Below are positions 23,801 to 37,306 of a stretch of DNA of 64,000 bases, one piece after another. The stretch is from assembly GCA_950022655.1 (NCBI GenBank), contig OX465581.1:31591300-31655299 (forward strand), written 5' to 3'. Numbering within the stretch: position 1 is the first letter of the stretch; each line of letters starts with the position of its first letter. The notes below the pieces were generated by a model that saw nothing but the letters and a program-made list of their open reading frames with translations, searched no databases and was not told the DNA's origin. Made by a program: the position numbers and the translations under genes. This DNA is from Alentia gelatinosa. Taxonomy: Eukaryota; Annelida; Polychaeta; Phyllodocida; Polynoidae.

Positions 23801-24432
23801 ACACCCACATGGGTGCGTGGTGTGTTTGCTATTCTGCCCACAGAGCCTAGGGTAAGGGTAGGATCGTGACTGCACCTTTGGGGTTTATGTCACACATGAG
23901 AGATCCTCATGAACACCTTTAGTGTTGGTATTACGGGCACTGGTATACATGCTGGTAAAACCTAATACTGCGGCCGTTATGTTCTTCATATTAAGTGTAG
24001 GTGATATTAGCAGATTTTGAAGTTGTTTTCTGAATTAACTGGCTCTGTTGGATCACTGTAGCCTCTTAAATACCATAACTACGTTATTCAAAAATGGGTT
24101 CAGAATCATCTACAAAGTTTCTAGTTTCCTTGAAACTATTTTAAGTACAATGGAGATTTTACGGGCTCATTTACAGGTAATTCTAATAAAGTAATACTTA
24201 AATCAAGAGCGATTAGTAATTAACGATAGTATTTTAGGATTCGTTATTCGTAAGGTAGATGTCTTTCTGTTTGAAATATTCTGCAAAGACACATTCGATG
24301 TGAAAGTTGGACACGATTCGTCACGAGGATTGACACGATTCATTTCTATTCCAGCATTTGGGGCAGTGTGGAATGTACAAGAATCATTCGTTGAACTGTG
24401 CAATGGATAAGAGCAATGTTCCAGACCACTAA
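20850..24432 (+). CDS. PIERCE1: PIERCE1 (C9orf116-like), inner protein of ciliary doublet microtubules
   Basis: Exons: 20850-20867, 22768-22876, 23139-23222 (optional), 23487-23620, 24355-24432. The family core is clear: SDFYRTKEIPARFNEP, then LFKGYSTKPSHPVYRTSNSD, YGNRAPSVHTMP and, in the last exon, GMYKNHSLNCAMDKS, ending VPDH. Human PIERCE1 reads similarly and sits in the lumen of axonemal doublets, helping to dock outer dynein arms. Exon 3 (84 nt) starts and ends in phase 1 and adds 28 residues (GKCFSAGNPVFSNMLDIP...) that the family lacks. Splicing exon 2 straight to exon 4 also keeps the frame. The protein is 140 residues with the cassette, 112 without. A second Met begins exon 2. AATAAA at 24907-24912 may be its poly(A) signal. 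Confidence 0.9.
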
Positions 24433-24986
24433 ACACCTACCTCTACTATGAAGAGAGACGTAACAGAAGTTGTCAAACGCCATTGCATAAAGGGAAAAAA
24501 AGAACACAAACAAAAAAATGCCTACAGGAAATCTAGGAAGGAGAATTGATTTTGAATATAAGTTAATGAAATGTAATTGAAACAGCTATTTCCATGAAAA
24601 TAATGGCGAACTGGTGTATTTTCAGAATTTTACCATTTACAACTCATTTTATTTGAAGTGTCATTTAACGAAAGGACACATGTGCAACTTACTCATTTAT
24701 CATGCATTTTCATTCATCTTCCACGCGCATATAATATAAAGACGGACATAGTGCTTGCCCCAAGTATAGTCCATAGATAAATAATGATTCAATAATAATG
24801 GAGTATGATTTGAAGCCGATATAAAACACATACTTATTTAAACACTTTATCAACGTATTTATGCACGACTGTGATGTGTACATTATGCTTGCGTTTTGCA
24901 AATATGAATAAAAGTAATTTCAAACAACATATTCGAAATGTTCTTTCCTTTGATATGTAGAGAATCTCATACATACATACACAATA

Positions 24987-25109
24987 TTACCATGATTTCG
25001 ATCTGAGTGGCTGTATTCTCCACTTAGTAATACTCTGAGTGATAGCGAGGAGTATTGCGTAGTGTCAACTACAAGGAGAATACGGACTCCTAGATCGAAA
25101 TGATGGTAA
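24987..25109. repeat. Hairpin element, TTACCATGATTTCGATCT arms
   Basis: TTACCATGATTTCGATCT at 24987-25004 pairs with AGATCGAAATGATGGTAA at 25092-25109 with one mismatch, and inner arms (TATTCTCC and GGAGAATA) also pair. Diverged fragments occur near 21240-21310 (CCATGATCTGGAT, GTATTCTCCGG) and 62075-62125 (CTCTGGGTGATAGCGA). Confidence 0.75.
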
Positions 25110-25629
25110 TGTATTTATTACTCACCCTTCGACTGATTATTAGGAAAAAATCTTGTAAACAATTAAAATTTGATACAAATATGTCCCAACGCTAAATTTT
25201 TTCATCACATAACCTTGAATGGCCATCCATATGGGCTCAGTATCCATGTTCTCTCTTATAACTCACCTTTTGACAAATATATATACATTTTTTGTATGCA
25301 TTGTTCATGTAAAATAGTTCCTATATTGCCCATCAGGTGGCAGAAATCTACTGAGTAGAATACGGCTTTCCATATTCTAGTCAGTAGCGAACTGTAGGCT
25401 CCATAGGTTTAGTAATGAGACTCTGTATTAGATGGGTAATGAAATAGAACCTCATTCGTTGCTATTACCCAAAAGACGTCTACAGATATTCTGACGGACC
25501 TACGTAGGCCCAATTCCATCTTTAATTGGTTTTACACCAGTCTACCTGCCAATACACAACAAAAATGGCTGTCCATTTATGCAGGGTGTTCAGGTCAGAG
25601 TGAAAAATCTAATAACGCTAGAAAGTCCC

Positions 25630-26624
25630 TTAAGGCTGTATTCCACCAAACAACCACTTTTTCGTCAACAGACATTACAGCCGACCTTTCAGGTGACGCC
25701 GGTTGAAACATCTGGAAAAATGGCGTCAAAATGCGTCGCTACTCCACCGAAACCCCCAACAGACACTCATGTGGTCGCCATGCGAGCGTCTGGTGGGTTC
25801 AAAGTTCCAGCAGATCCTAGCCGGCGCCACGGCAGGACGTTGACCGCATTTTACGTAGTAATCGAGTTCTCCGATAGGCGGCACGGCCTGCGGCGATACA
25901 CTACGACGCTCCAAAACCCGCAAAATCCGTGTATCGAGCGGAGCAGTGTGCCACTATGTTGGATTTTGTACGGGAACATAGAGAGATCGTCAAATAACCG
26001 CGAAATACTGCGGTAAACCGAACAATGAAGGTAAATAAAGATAAGGACTGATGTTATGAATGTGTATGGCACACTATGATGCTAGGATTCTGCTGACAAT
26101 ACTGAAAGTGTCGGAATTTTCGATGTCCGTTCGCGGCTTCGGGTATCGCCGGTATCGCTCGAGCTATGTTGGCAGCTTCCCTCGCTGCAACTCCCGGCAA
26201 AACCCACGGGTGGGTGTCGTGTTCGTCAAATCCATCGGTCAGATGCTCAATTCCTACCGATAAAAACCTAATCAATCAGTTTTTCGCGAGATGGGCACAT
26301 TCCGTCTCTTGGAGGGTTATTGGAGTATCGGTTGGGATATCGCCTGAAAAAATCTGGTTGGTGGAAGCGCATTTCAAATGGCTCTCCTGCCCGACGCTCA
26401 GCAACCATGAGGCGACGTCCCAACAACCCCAATATCCTCCAACAGACGTCAATTTCAACTGCTGGAACGTCTGGCGGGAGAGCAGATGCCTGCTGAAACG
26501 TTAGGTGTGTGCTTCCACCAACCCGACAGATGATTTAAAATAGAGCAGATCTGCCAGCAACCGCAGCAACCGCCATACAGGCGCTGTACAACGATTTTGT
26601 CTTGTTGGTGGAATACAGCCTTAA
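25630..26624. mobile_element. TIR element with TTAA target duplication
   Basis: TTAA then GGCTGTATTCCACCAA on the left (25630) and TTGGTGGAATACAGCC then TTAA on the right (ending 26624): a perfect 16-bp TIR with TTAA at both ends. That target is used by piggyBac and Kolobok elements. No transposase is visible, so it is non-autonomous. The interior contains a copy of the GTGTATAGCACACTCTGGTG repeat (26025-26240) and a further palindrome (about 26305-26465), that is, nested repeats. Confidence 0.8.
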
Positions 26625-29600
26625 GCAAAGTTCTCCAGTAGAAGGTAGAACAGCTATAATCTCCCAAACCTCCCTTCCTACTTTCGCTGTTTAGCCATTA
26701 GAGGTCAATCAATGATTGCAGTATGAGCATAGTAAATAATAATGGTGAGAAATTAAAATAGTGACTTTCAGTACTTGAAAACTTCATGAAGACCTCTACA
26801 TTTACAGTAATCATGGTCTACAATAAAAGTGCGAGAACATTCGGTTTTATTTCATATAGAAGTTGGGGTAAAGGGAACGTTTCTGATTACATGTACAATA
26901 CCAAGCTTTGTCCGTGCATAAAATACTTGATTGAGGACACTTTTCTTTACTGGGAACATGATTACATAGGTTTACTTCCTCTCTAAATTGCGATTCTAAA
27001 TACACTGAGACAAACTTGAAGCTAGGATGAGGCGGTGATGGGGACGCAGTATGAAAACTCAAGTACTTCCATTATAAATATTTCAACTGCCATCTATTGC
27101 TTGTGTATCTAATTGTATGCCTGGTACTTCTATTCACAAAACAAGTCAGACGTCTAGGAATACCATATCACACTTGCGATGTTTTATCACGTAAAACAAA
27201 GTTAAAGCGATGATTCCTACACACTACGCCGTTATTAACTTGTTTTAACGAACCAAACCAACATATAACAATAGAGGCAATACCGCCAGTATTCATCAGT
27301 GCATAAGGAATGACTAGTCGTAGACCAGGAAGGACATTCTGGTTGGGTCACTTCTCAATTTTAAATCATGATCATGATACATTTTAAAATTCAGACAGCC
27401 TCGTTAACAACGTACATTTTGTTAGATATTCTACCAGCTGAATAAGAAATGATATCCCTTAATGCTTCTTTCGACTTACTTGCCTGATAGTACATAATTT
27501 CTTTAAAAATACACAATGAAGAATACATAATCCTGAGTAACAATAAATATATTTATTGCACTGTGCTAATTGACCTCCCCTACCCCGGTGACAATATATA
27601 GCCCGAAAAACTGGTAACGACACAGTTTTGAACTCTAAAGGAGAACATATATATATATATATCAGACTATATATCCTGCCTTTGACCACATATATCATAC
27701 AGTAATCAAGGATGGTAATCTACATAATTCATGTGATTTAAGCCCAGCGTTCACGGTTTTCCAAATATGATACATCCCTACATCTTTGCAATATAAATTC
27801 AGGGTCTTCTAGTAAATGCTATCTGCAAAACATGGAAGCCAATCTAAAATATATTTGTACAGCCACCGCCAGAGCACCAAATAGACCAAAGGGAAAGAGT
27901 ACATTTAATTTATGTCGATCCATCTTAAATGATGGAGTTCCATAGGTACTGCAGATAGGCAAATTGTGTAAAATGGCGCTGAATGCACTTTGGATGCGAT
28001 ATATGTTTTTAATCGACACAAATATTATGAATGGAAGTGTGATAGTACTGAAACCCATAACAATAGGGGGCAAGAAATAATTTTGGTCCAATCTACTTTC
28101 TACAAGCTATGCCGCCGTTCACATTTTATCACAATGCTTTGTAAGTCATAAATTAAGCACTGGACAAATTCCCCCAACAGGAATGGCGAGAAGATTCCAG
28201 AAGCTATGAATAATTATTAGACAACATGACCACTAACTACATATAGGCACATGCGTGGTACCATACTTTTGCGACAGATCAGCTAAGACTACACAGATGG
28301 AACCGAACAAAATACAGAGGCAATACTGTCAAAATATGCTGACTTCTTTGGGTTGAAGTAAATCTGTGGATAAACTGAAAAAGCCTTTTCCTTTCAGAAT
28401 TTCGACTGTACTTTTTTCAGAATTCCACAGACTACTTTGATTATTCACATAACATTGTAGATTGCTTGAAAAAAAAAACAAATAACAAAAGGCATTATCA
28501 GCCTTTTACTTAGAAATTTATCTTTCAGAGCTAAAACTTAGTACAATTATTTTGATATCCTGGAACAGTGTTTCAGCATGGGGCAATTCTATAGCTGCCG
28601 TTAAACGTTATAAAACATCTAGATTGATTTCCCATCTCTGGTTTGAAAAAAAAAGATAAAACAAAAAAGACGGCAAGAATTTATAATGGAGTAATTTGGA
28701 AGAATCCGACAACCCAGTGCGGAATATGACGTGATAGGCAGTCCTCCGACCACAAAAACATAAGTGACACCATCCATAACAAAGTCAACGGAGTGGTACT
28801 ACATATTACATTCGACTCTTGTGAAATATTCTAGGTTTTTCAGCATGGTATCACTATATTGACCAGTTATTGACACAAGTCATATAAATCGACCGTTGTA
28901 TTCATTTTGATGGATGAAATCTTTAGCCAAAAACATGAATAACGTCAGTGTAGATAATATACGAGGCTTTGGCTGTATCATTTAAAACGTAGTGGTTTAT
29001 TTATCGTGACTATATCTAGATGTGATGAGTAAATCTCATACAAAATTAAGTGGATTTTATTTAGGATATTCCTTGAGGCCGTTTTAGATATCCATTGAGG
29101 CCATGTTTTCATTTTACCATAATCACTCAGATTCTTCTACATTTTCAATTGTTCAAAATTATGTATGTAATAGCTGAATTTTGAAAGCCTTAACTTCAAC
29201 TGTTAAATCCAAATTTAAATATTATCGAGAACAACACGTATTGTTGGGAACAGATTGCAGTGAACATTAGTATTAACTTCCTTTTATATCTTTCTCAAGG
29301 ACGTGTTTGAATTCAACACCAACAATACGAAATAGTGACTCTATGACAGCGGAACGACATTTCTGGCTGACTTGTTGAAAGTCCCCCTCAGGCAGAGCGG
29401 ATTTGTTCATTCCGTTTAACTCATATCGTTTCCCTGGAAACGGTTCCATCAAATCACAAGTTATTGTGAAATAGATATTTGATCACACGAACCACTCACA
29501 AGATATATTCACCTAATATATCATATGTTTGTATCCGCATTTTTTCAATATAGAACAGCGGCGGCTTCATTTCATTTGAACCATGTACTTAGTTACTTAA

Positions 29601-30362
29601 TTTGGAGCAAAAAATACTCTCGTAAAAAAGAAGAGGCATATGACTTAGCAGTAAAACATGCTCTGTGGCTATATATCTAACCGGCTACATATTCTATGCA
29701 ACATAGTTCTAACAAATATTGTTAGAAGATAATAATGACGAGCTCTACTCTTAAAGATAAATGGAATCACAGATGAAATCAAAATGGGAAAGCTTCCCCC
29801 AAACCCAGAAATGCTCTAATAAATACGGCCATTTAGATGAGTATCAGATCTAGATGTGGATATGGATTCCAGGTACAGGTATTTCTTGAACTCTTTTTCT
29901 CGCAAGTAGAGAAATTCATTTTACGGCAGGAATTGTCGTGCCAGAATTTAGATTACTGCTCGATTAGAAAATTGAGGACGCTAGAGGGATGTATTCATTA
30001 CCTTCAAGTGTAGACATCTTTGAAATACATATATCAAGTTCATAATTCGATAGATAAATAAATAGTAAATCTTTACATTGCAATGAATTTATGATCTCAT
30101 GTTAAGTGCTCTTAATAATGTAGTCCAAAACAATGTTATTCATTCCCTTTAGATTTATCAACAATTTCTATGTATTAGTCGAAGAAACTGTAATAAGGTA
30201 ATCTACAAATACTACCAAAACGTTTTAACTAGTCAGAGACTGCGACACCTTTGTTGTTTCTGCTTTGAGTTTACCGTAAACTAAAGTGAAATCAATGAAT
30301 GCCTTTGCTTGTGAGCACATGAACAAAACACGCTGACTGCTGGTTATACTTGGGGAGTCTAG

Positions 30363-33300
30363 CTATACACTAACGTCATCCGATCCACTGGAGGTGTCCT
30401 GCTGCGCTGCCTGAGCCTGGGAGCGGAGGTAAACTGCGTACAGCGATTTCGCCTGGTGCAACACCTTATGAACATTGTGTCGACGCACCAGCTTATCGAA
30501 ATGCATGGCAAGATCATTGTAATCCATGCGGTTTCTAATGATATGATCACGCTGTTGGACCAGCAGCGTTAGGCATAGGAAGAGCAAGAAAGGATTGCCG
30601 TAGCCAAACTCTGTTGGGGTTGGGAGCTTAGGCAGTGCACCCGGCACACGAGCAAAGTCGATGGCCGGGTTCTCCACCGCTTCTTCACACGAGTTCAACT
30701 CAACTAGATCCATGGTTCGCTCAGTGATACAATCATTATTACTGACTAGGACATTCTGGGACGTGCTCTGGGTCGGTTTGCTGGCTGGCTCGTCTTGGGC
30801 AGGCTCGGCTTTGTAGGCTGGTTTGATGGGGATGTCTGTCGGTCGTTTAGGGCTCCCAGGGGGGAGGGAGCTGGTGGAAGGACTGTTACTAAGAGGTGTC
30901 TCACTTTGTCTACCTCCCTTATCATTGGTCTCCGTAAGAGTGCCCTCTGAATCATCATCCGCTGATGAGGCAGTTTTGTCACTGTTATTAGCTTTGGATT
31001 CGCTATCACCCGGCCCCGTAGACTCCTTCACAGAAGCAGTCCCTTGACTGTCGGGCTTCCTGCAGGCTGTGGCTGCTGCTGCTGACTGGTTTGTCGAGAA
31101 AGCCGGGACCATCTCCGGGCTGATCGGCGACCCGTTCACCATGATCCGCGTGCCTGTGAACAATGCCTCGCCGCCAACACCTGCCGACGTGGGCGGGCTC
31201 TCCAGTGAACGGTCGATCGTCGTGGATTTCCCTTGCAGCTCCTGGGTGGCCTGATCCTCCACGGGAAGATACTCTTTGGGGTCGATGTCTCGTTCCTCGG
31301 CCGGCGTCACTGCCAGTGGCGGCAGGTTGGGTTTTCGCTTTTCGCTCAGACTGCACCGACTCTGGCCGTCGCCTTCCTGCGCTTTCAGGTTGGAGGACGC
31401 TTGTCGCCGTAAGGAGCGCATGCGCAGGTACATGTGGGCGTGGTTTGCCAAGGATGGAGAAATGGGCGAGCAGGTGAGGCGCGCGGGGCTGTAGTCTGAG
31501 TTGGTCAGTTTAATCTCCTCCTCCGGCGGGTCGGGTGGCAGTGAACTCCACATGACTTCCAACATGTGCAGGGAGTCGTCAAAGGGGAACTCTCTTTTCA
31601 TCTCCAACAGCAGCCAACGGTAACAGAAAAACATATCATGCGCATCGTGCTTCTTGAGGTAAGCATAAAAATCTGGGTCGCGGTGCTGAAGTAAAAGAGC
31701 GAGGTGCTGTAGTTTCACAGTAATAGCAAGTCCATCCAACAGAAAGTTGGCACCAAGTCGTTTCGTAAGGCCACAGAGACATATATAAGCATAGGCTTCA
31801 TCTTTCTGTACAACTAACAGTGGAGAGGCAATATCACTCATACCCTGACAGTAGGAAACATCAGGGTGTGTTAAAGCAAACGTGACAAGCACGTTGAATA
31901 AAGATAGCACGTTGGTGTTATCATCTGATCCAGCATAAAAAGGGTGAGAGCGGTCTGTTCGTAAAACGTCCTTCTTCACCATGTTAGTGATGAACTTAAT
32001 CTCCTCTGTGCCGTGGCCACTGCTGAAAAGCTGCCGCCAGTCATCTCTTAACCGGTAATACTCATTGGACTTCTTTTTAAGATACTCAAATCGCTCCCTT
32101 CCCGTCAGCCCCTCTGGGTAGACATTTAACAGGTGTCGCCACACAACGGAACGCAGGGCAGGCTCTACACCACCCAGGTAAACACTGAGCCTGAACTCCT
32201 CTGGTCGGACTAAGTGACCCACTGCGTCAAGGAAGTTATGGAACTCAGCATCAGACATAGGAGGCTTCACTGGCTTCACCTGACCCTCCTCGGTTTCTGA
32301 CTTCAGGCCTGCAACATGAACAAGAACATTATTACCTGGCACTTTAGTGACTGTTGTATATAATGTATCTAAGTTAATAATACGTGGCTATGACACGTCT
32401 TACTAAGCAACAAAAATATTATATGATTTATCTAGAAAAGTCTAGAATAAAATGATTTTTTTCAACAAAATGCTTGTGACAATCTTAGAGGTTCATTCAT
32501 ACTCTGTATATGTATGTTGGGATTAAGATCACGAAACACAAAGTATATGTATATATATGCTTGCCTCCCCAGCGGATACATTACAGTGCACCATCTGCAA
32601 GTGCGCGCAAGGTACAAATCAACGACACCCACCAACAGGTTCATAAAACTTTGTTGAAGAACTGGTAGAAATAAACAAAACAAAAAAAACTTGGATAGTC
32701 ACTCAGTTTCTTAGACACGTCTAAGTCTTTAGCCGTAGTTTCACATGACAATTCTATGATTACTCTTCTGGGAACAGAGTTTTATATAAAAACATCGGCG
32801 GTTATAGGAATGAATCAGACTATCAGATCTGTCTCACTATATTCATACAAACTTTTACGTACCAATGGCCTTGGAGACTGTAGACACGGTCTTGCCAACG
32901 GACGAGGTAATCGTACCGGTGATTGTACCGAGTAGAGAGCCTCCTTCGGCTCCCGTTGAGTTCCGTTGAATGTCAGTAGGTGCCACGATGTCCCAATCGT
33001 CCAAACCTGTGCCCAGAGATAAAAAAACACACAAAGATGAATATTTACCATATGCTAATTGTAAGTTATATATTATGGATAATATTACTTTCAGTTATAC
33101 GAAAACAGACTGCTGTATTTCATGATTTTGGAGTCATATATCATCGCTAAAATGAGATAAAATATATCCTATAAAACCAGCGATAGATTTTCATCAAAAC
33201 TCATCTGATGAGATCATTTGTTTTGATTTTCTTTCGTTCTCTAGATCTAATCTAGTGATATCACAATAACAAACACAAATGCAATGTATTCTATAGTTAG

Positions 33301-36300
33301 CACATTTTCTACACATTTCTCGCAAATAATTAGTAGCTCACAGTAAATTACATATAATAGTTACGCTAACTACAATCACCAAGTGGGGTAATCAAGAAAA
33401 CAGAGTAGAGGTTCTATAAAACCCAATAGAGTAAGAGTGTTTTATCAAACTATGCTATCAGTAAAGAACGTTAAATTTGGTACAATTAGCAATGCTCAGG
33501 GAGTAAAACTACGCATTAACCAGGACCATGGAAATATAATGGTTTAATAAATGTATTCCATCTTAAACACTACATCAGTTGTATTACCTCAACCCTTATC
33601 TTCTATAAATGCACAATTAAGTACTTCAGATTAAAATGCAAGAAAATTCCCATTTCCACCAAACATACTATCAGTAATAACCATTTTTCAGTTCAAAATC
33701 CTCGAGTCCTGAAAAAATGATACAATGGAAATGTTTATATTGAACAATAGTAATGAAGTAAAATAGATCTAAACCATAAAAAAATATAAATATGCTCATT
33801 ATCCATTCAATGAATGTATCTGAAGAATTGGTGAAATAAAGTTTGTGGCTACAATCATCTAGGGCTGACAATATACATCACATAATGCTCCTTTCACCAT
33901 ATGATGATGACGCAACGAGAGAACATTCCTTAAATTGTTTTGTTGTATCTTCAAATACAGATCATAGTATAAATATATATCCAACATTGGTATGTAATAT
34001 GAGGTCCATGGCATTTCTCTTTGTGCTATGATCTCATGTATCATCATGTACATGCTATTTTGTTACCGCGAAGGCCATCATTTGACATATTAGCCGTCTG
34101 CCGGTCCTGACATTTTCTGCCGGGAAACTGCTGACATTTCTGCCGGGTCGCTGCTTTTAGCATTCCCTGGTGAATAATTTATTTTGCATCACCTAATACA
34201 CAACTCTCCTGGAGGACTATCAAGCAATCCTATATTTTGCCTACAATATAAGTTCAACCATCATTTAGTGTTTAATATCCCTGAAATGCATATAAACCGA
34301 CGTGTGCTAAGTTAATGCCCACAATGAAAACCAATGCCTTGGGACTTCAGAACTGAAGGTCAGAAAATAGATCTTGAGAATCAGCATATTACTGTAGTAG
34401 TCATGATATCTTTGATGAAATAATAGTGCTTTAACACTGGGCTAGGCGAATAACAAAATAGTTCACTTATTTCTACAGATCTTTGTTAGAGGGCTTTTTT
34501 TCAAATACCTACTGAGGAAAATCAAATCAACAAAACAAAGTTAAAATTTCAATCGTCCACGAGAGGGGAGAAAAAGTTCAAGGCTTGTCCATTAGAGGCG
34601 AGAATTCTATAGGAAAACTACACCTGTGCTACATCATTATCTTACGGTCGTTGCATCCCGTTAATAACGATTTATCCAAACAAAATGGTGTAACCCGAAA
34701 CAGCGAAAACCATTTAACCTCCAAAATTACCTGAATGTGAAACCACACTTACGTGAGGACAATGCCGCCCGCATCTTGGCTGATGACATTATTGACTTAC
34801 CAGTGGCGCGGCATATTCTCTAACTACAACGCCCCGCCACGTTTATACATTGAAAATAATGTCACTCATCAAAGATGTGATTGCCATGGAAAATGTTTCT
34901 CTCTAGAAGCTATTGCTGCAATTTGCGATGACAGCTACCAAAATAGTCGTTACTCTAACTGTCCCTCTTCACCAATAGCTAAAATATTCTACCGATGCAA
35001 AGATTTAATTCATATTCATATATTTCCTGAGTGATAAAAACAATTTAATGCCGTTGAATGGTTTTCGTCTGCTAGTATGGTTTTGGATCACCTCAAATCA
35101 GAGATTTGTCGGAAAGTGACAGTCGTGTCAGAACTGTTTCTCAAAGGTTTGCAGATAACCTGAATCAGGCCAAAGAGAACACTTACCTTCTTCAAATGGC
35201 CGCAAGTCGACCTTGAGTCGCAAACAAGGGTCGGAAGCGGACAGAAAAGCAGCGTCAAGGTCCCAATCTGAGAGTAGTGCCAAGTAGGCATCCTGACTAT
35301 TCTCATCTTTAGCCAGGTAGCTTATGGTGAATTCTCTGTTGATATAATTCAGAATCGACATGAAATTAAACCTTGAAAATTAAAAACTATGTCATTTTCT
35401 TGAAAATTGAATATGATGATATCAAAGTGGTGTAGAACACATATCGGGTGTCACTGTGCTAGTTTCTCATTTAGAGATTAATATTCTGATAATAGTATGA
35501 AAGAATATATAGATATTCTAAAAAGTTTGTATTTTTCAGTACATTTTCCATATATGCGAATACAAATAGGCCTATTTTAACGATTGGTTTTTTGATAAGC
35601 TTGATAAAACTTGATATTTTAGACATTTAGCATTAGAATGTCACAAGGAATCAGATTGAACGGACAATCATCAATACATGTATCTCAAAAATTAGCAGGT
35701 GGCGACACTGTAAATTGAAGGACATGCATTTAAACAAAATTCCATAATTTCTCAAATTTTGTATCACTGTCACTTTGGTATATAGTCACTGGTTGCTCTG
35801 ATGACTCTAAACACTATGGAAAGTCGTAAAGTACATTGCAGGCATCTCCTCACGGGATATCTGAAGGGGCGATACCATACTCCAAGAAAAGATTGGTGAT
35901 CATATATGAAGAATTACCAACGCCTCCCAGTATACGCCCCTTAGATAGATGATGAAACCCAGTAATGAAACAAAACACGTCACCTCTTGGCTAGACTATT
36001 TTGTCGTTGAGGTGTTTGGTCGGACAATGGGAAGTATGGACAAGTGGTCAGCGGAAGGCCCCACCACGGAATGTCCATCCCGATGGAGATGATCGTCACA
36101 GAAGACCTGGCGCGGTCACATCATGCGGCTCCACCACACACCATATCACTCTCTTTCCGCTATACTCTCAACACCATGCTATCTCTCCTTATCAAATTTG
36201 ACCTGTTCAGTGGGTACGAGGATAAGAAACTCGGACTTTTGCATTATAACTATCCCAGTCAAACACCAGGAAGTGGTGATGGATGTAACCTTGCTTCGTC

Positions 36301-37271
36301 TTAATTGTTACTTCACGTGAAATGAGGATTGAATAAAAAAATAAAGAAAAACACAGGCCGATTTACAAGGGGTATGTTTTCATATATACACTGTTTTCCT
36401 ACTATTGATTTAAGTCGCGCGGTTGATGTTATCAAACCTTTTTGTTTGTTTGCTTTTTATTGTTACTATCTCGAAGCATATTGCCTAGGACTACTGGGGT
36501 GTTCATGCATGACATTCGTCTATGACGTCACACCACACAATGCACCATGGTTATCGTCTGAGAGGCTCTGACTATGGCGCACCGCTAGACAGCCAGAGCC
36601 TCTCGGACTACGGTACATGATTTCAGTGGCTTAATTGAAAAAAAAAAATGAAAAAAAAGGTACCCCTTTTTCATTTCAGACTGGCGGGTTAGGGTTAGGT
36701 CAGGTTAAGGGGTATGTATATATGACTATAATTCCTAAATTTCAACATTGGACCAAGAGCTATAAACCTTTGGTTGCTTTGGGTAATCTTTTTTTTCTTA
36801 TATGCCTTTTGTTACTTGTAATACATTCTTGCATTATCAGGGCGTGAATAGGTAATTATCCGATTACTTACCTTTGGTAGAAGTATGAAGGAGAATTAAG
36901 GTTCTTGCGAGCCTAGGGACACTTTTGAGTGCCCTAGGTGACCAGGGAGATAGCAACGCGTAGTAATCCAGTCGTAAGAGTGCGTATACCAGGAATAATT
37001 AACATATTGGGGAAAAAATTTATTTTCTAGCTAGGGATTTTTTTTTTTTTTTTTTTTTATATATGTGGCTGAATGGGGTTGGTTGGTGGGTCCCTGGTCA
37101 CCTAGGGCACTCAAAAGTGTCCCTAGGCTCGCAAGAACCTTAATTCTCCTTCATACTTCTACCAAAGGTAAGTAATCGGATAATTACCTATTCTTACTCG
37201 CACTAGGGACTACTTTCTTCGTAGCCCTAGTCGACCTGGGAGATATTTAAAGCCACTTAATGAATTTTTTC

Positions 37272-37306
<35 letters not shown>

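Larger units (their letters stand above)
24433..30362. other. Spacer between the PIERCE1 and TBC1D25 stop codons
   Basis: The two genes are tail to tail across 5.9 kb. I find no exon on either strand. The stretch holds the PIERCE1 3' UTR, a hairpin element (24987-25109), a TTAA-flanked TIR element (25630-26624), a short TA repeat (about 27645-27662) and about 3.5 kb of AT-rich DNA (26700-30362) without recognisable structure. Part of this must be the 3' UTR of TBC1D25. Confidence 0.6.

Noticed and set aside
24203..24436. 77-codon minus-strand frame
   Set aside because: Antisense shadow of the last PIERCE1 exon (24355-24432).
25579..26016. 145-codon open frame on the plus strand
   Set aside because: It crosses the TTAA boundary and TIR of the element at 25630 and follows dispersed repeat sequence; no domain or splice context.
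27819..28091. 90-codon hydrophobic minus-strand frame in the 5.9-kb spacer
   Set aside because: AT-rich composition yields hydrophobic codons; no family resemblance, splice partners or conserved motif.
31006..31477. Overlapping frames of 60-116 codons on both strands
   Set aside because: Alternative frames of the GC-richer, Ser/Pro-rich part of the TBC1D25 last exon.
36000..36130. Possible LINE 3' coding fragment in TBC1D25 intron 2
   Set aside because: Only a vague resemblance to non-LTR polymerase C-termini; no RT motifs nearby.
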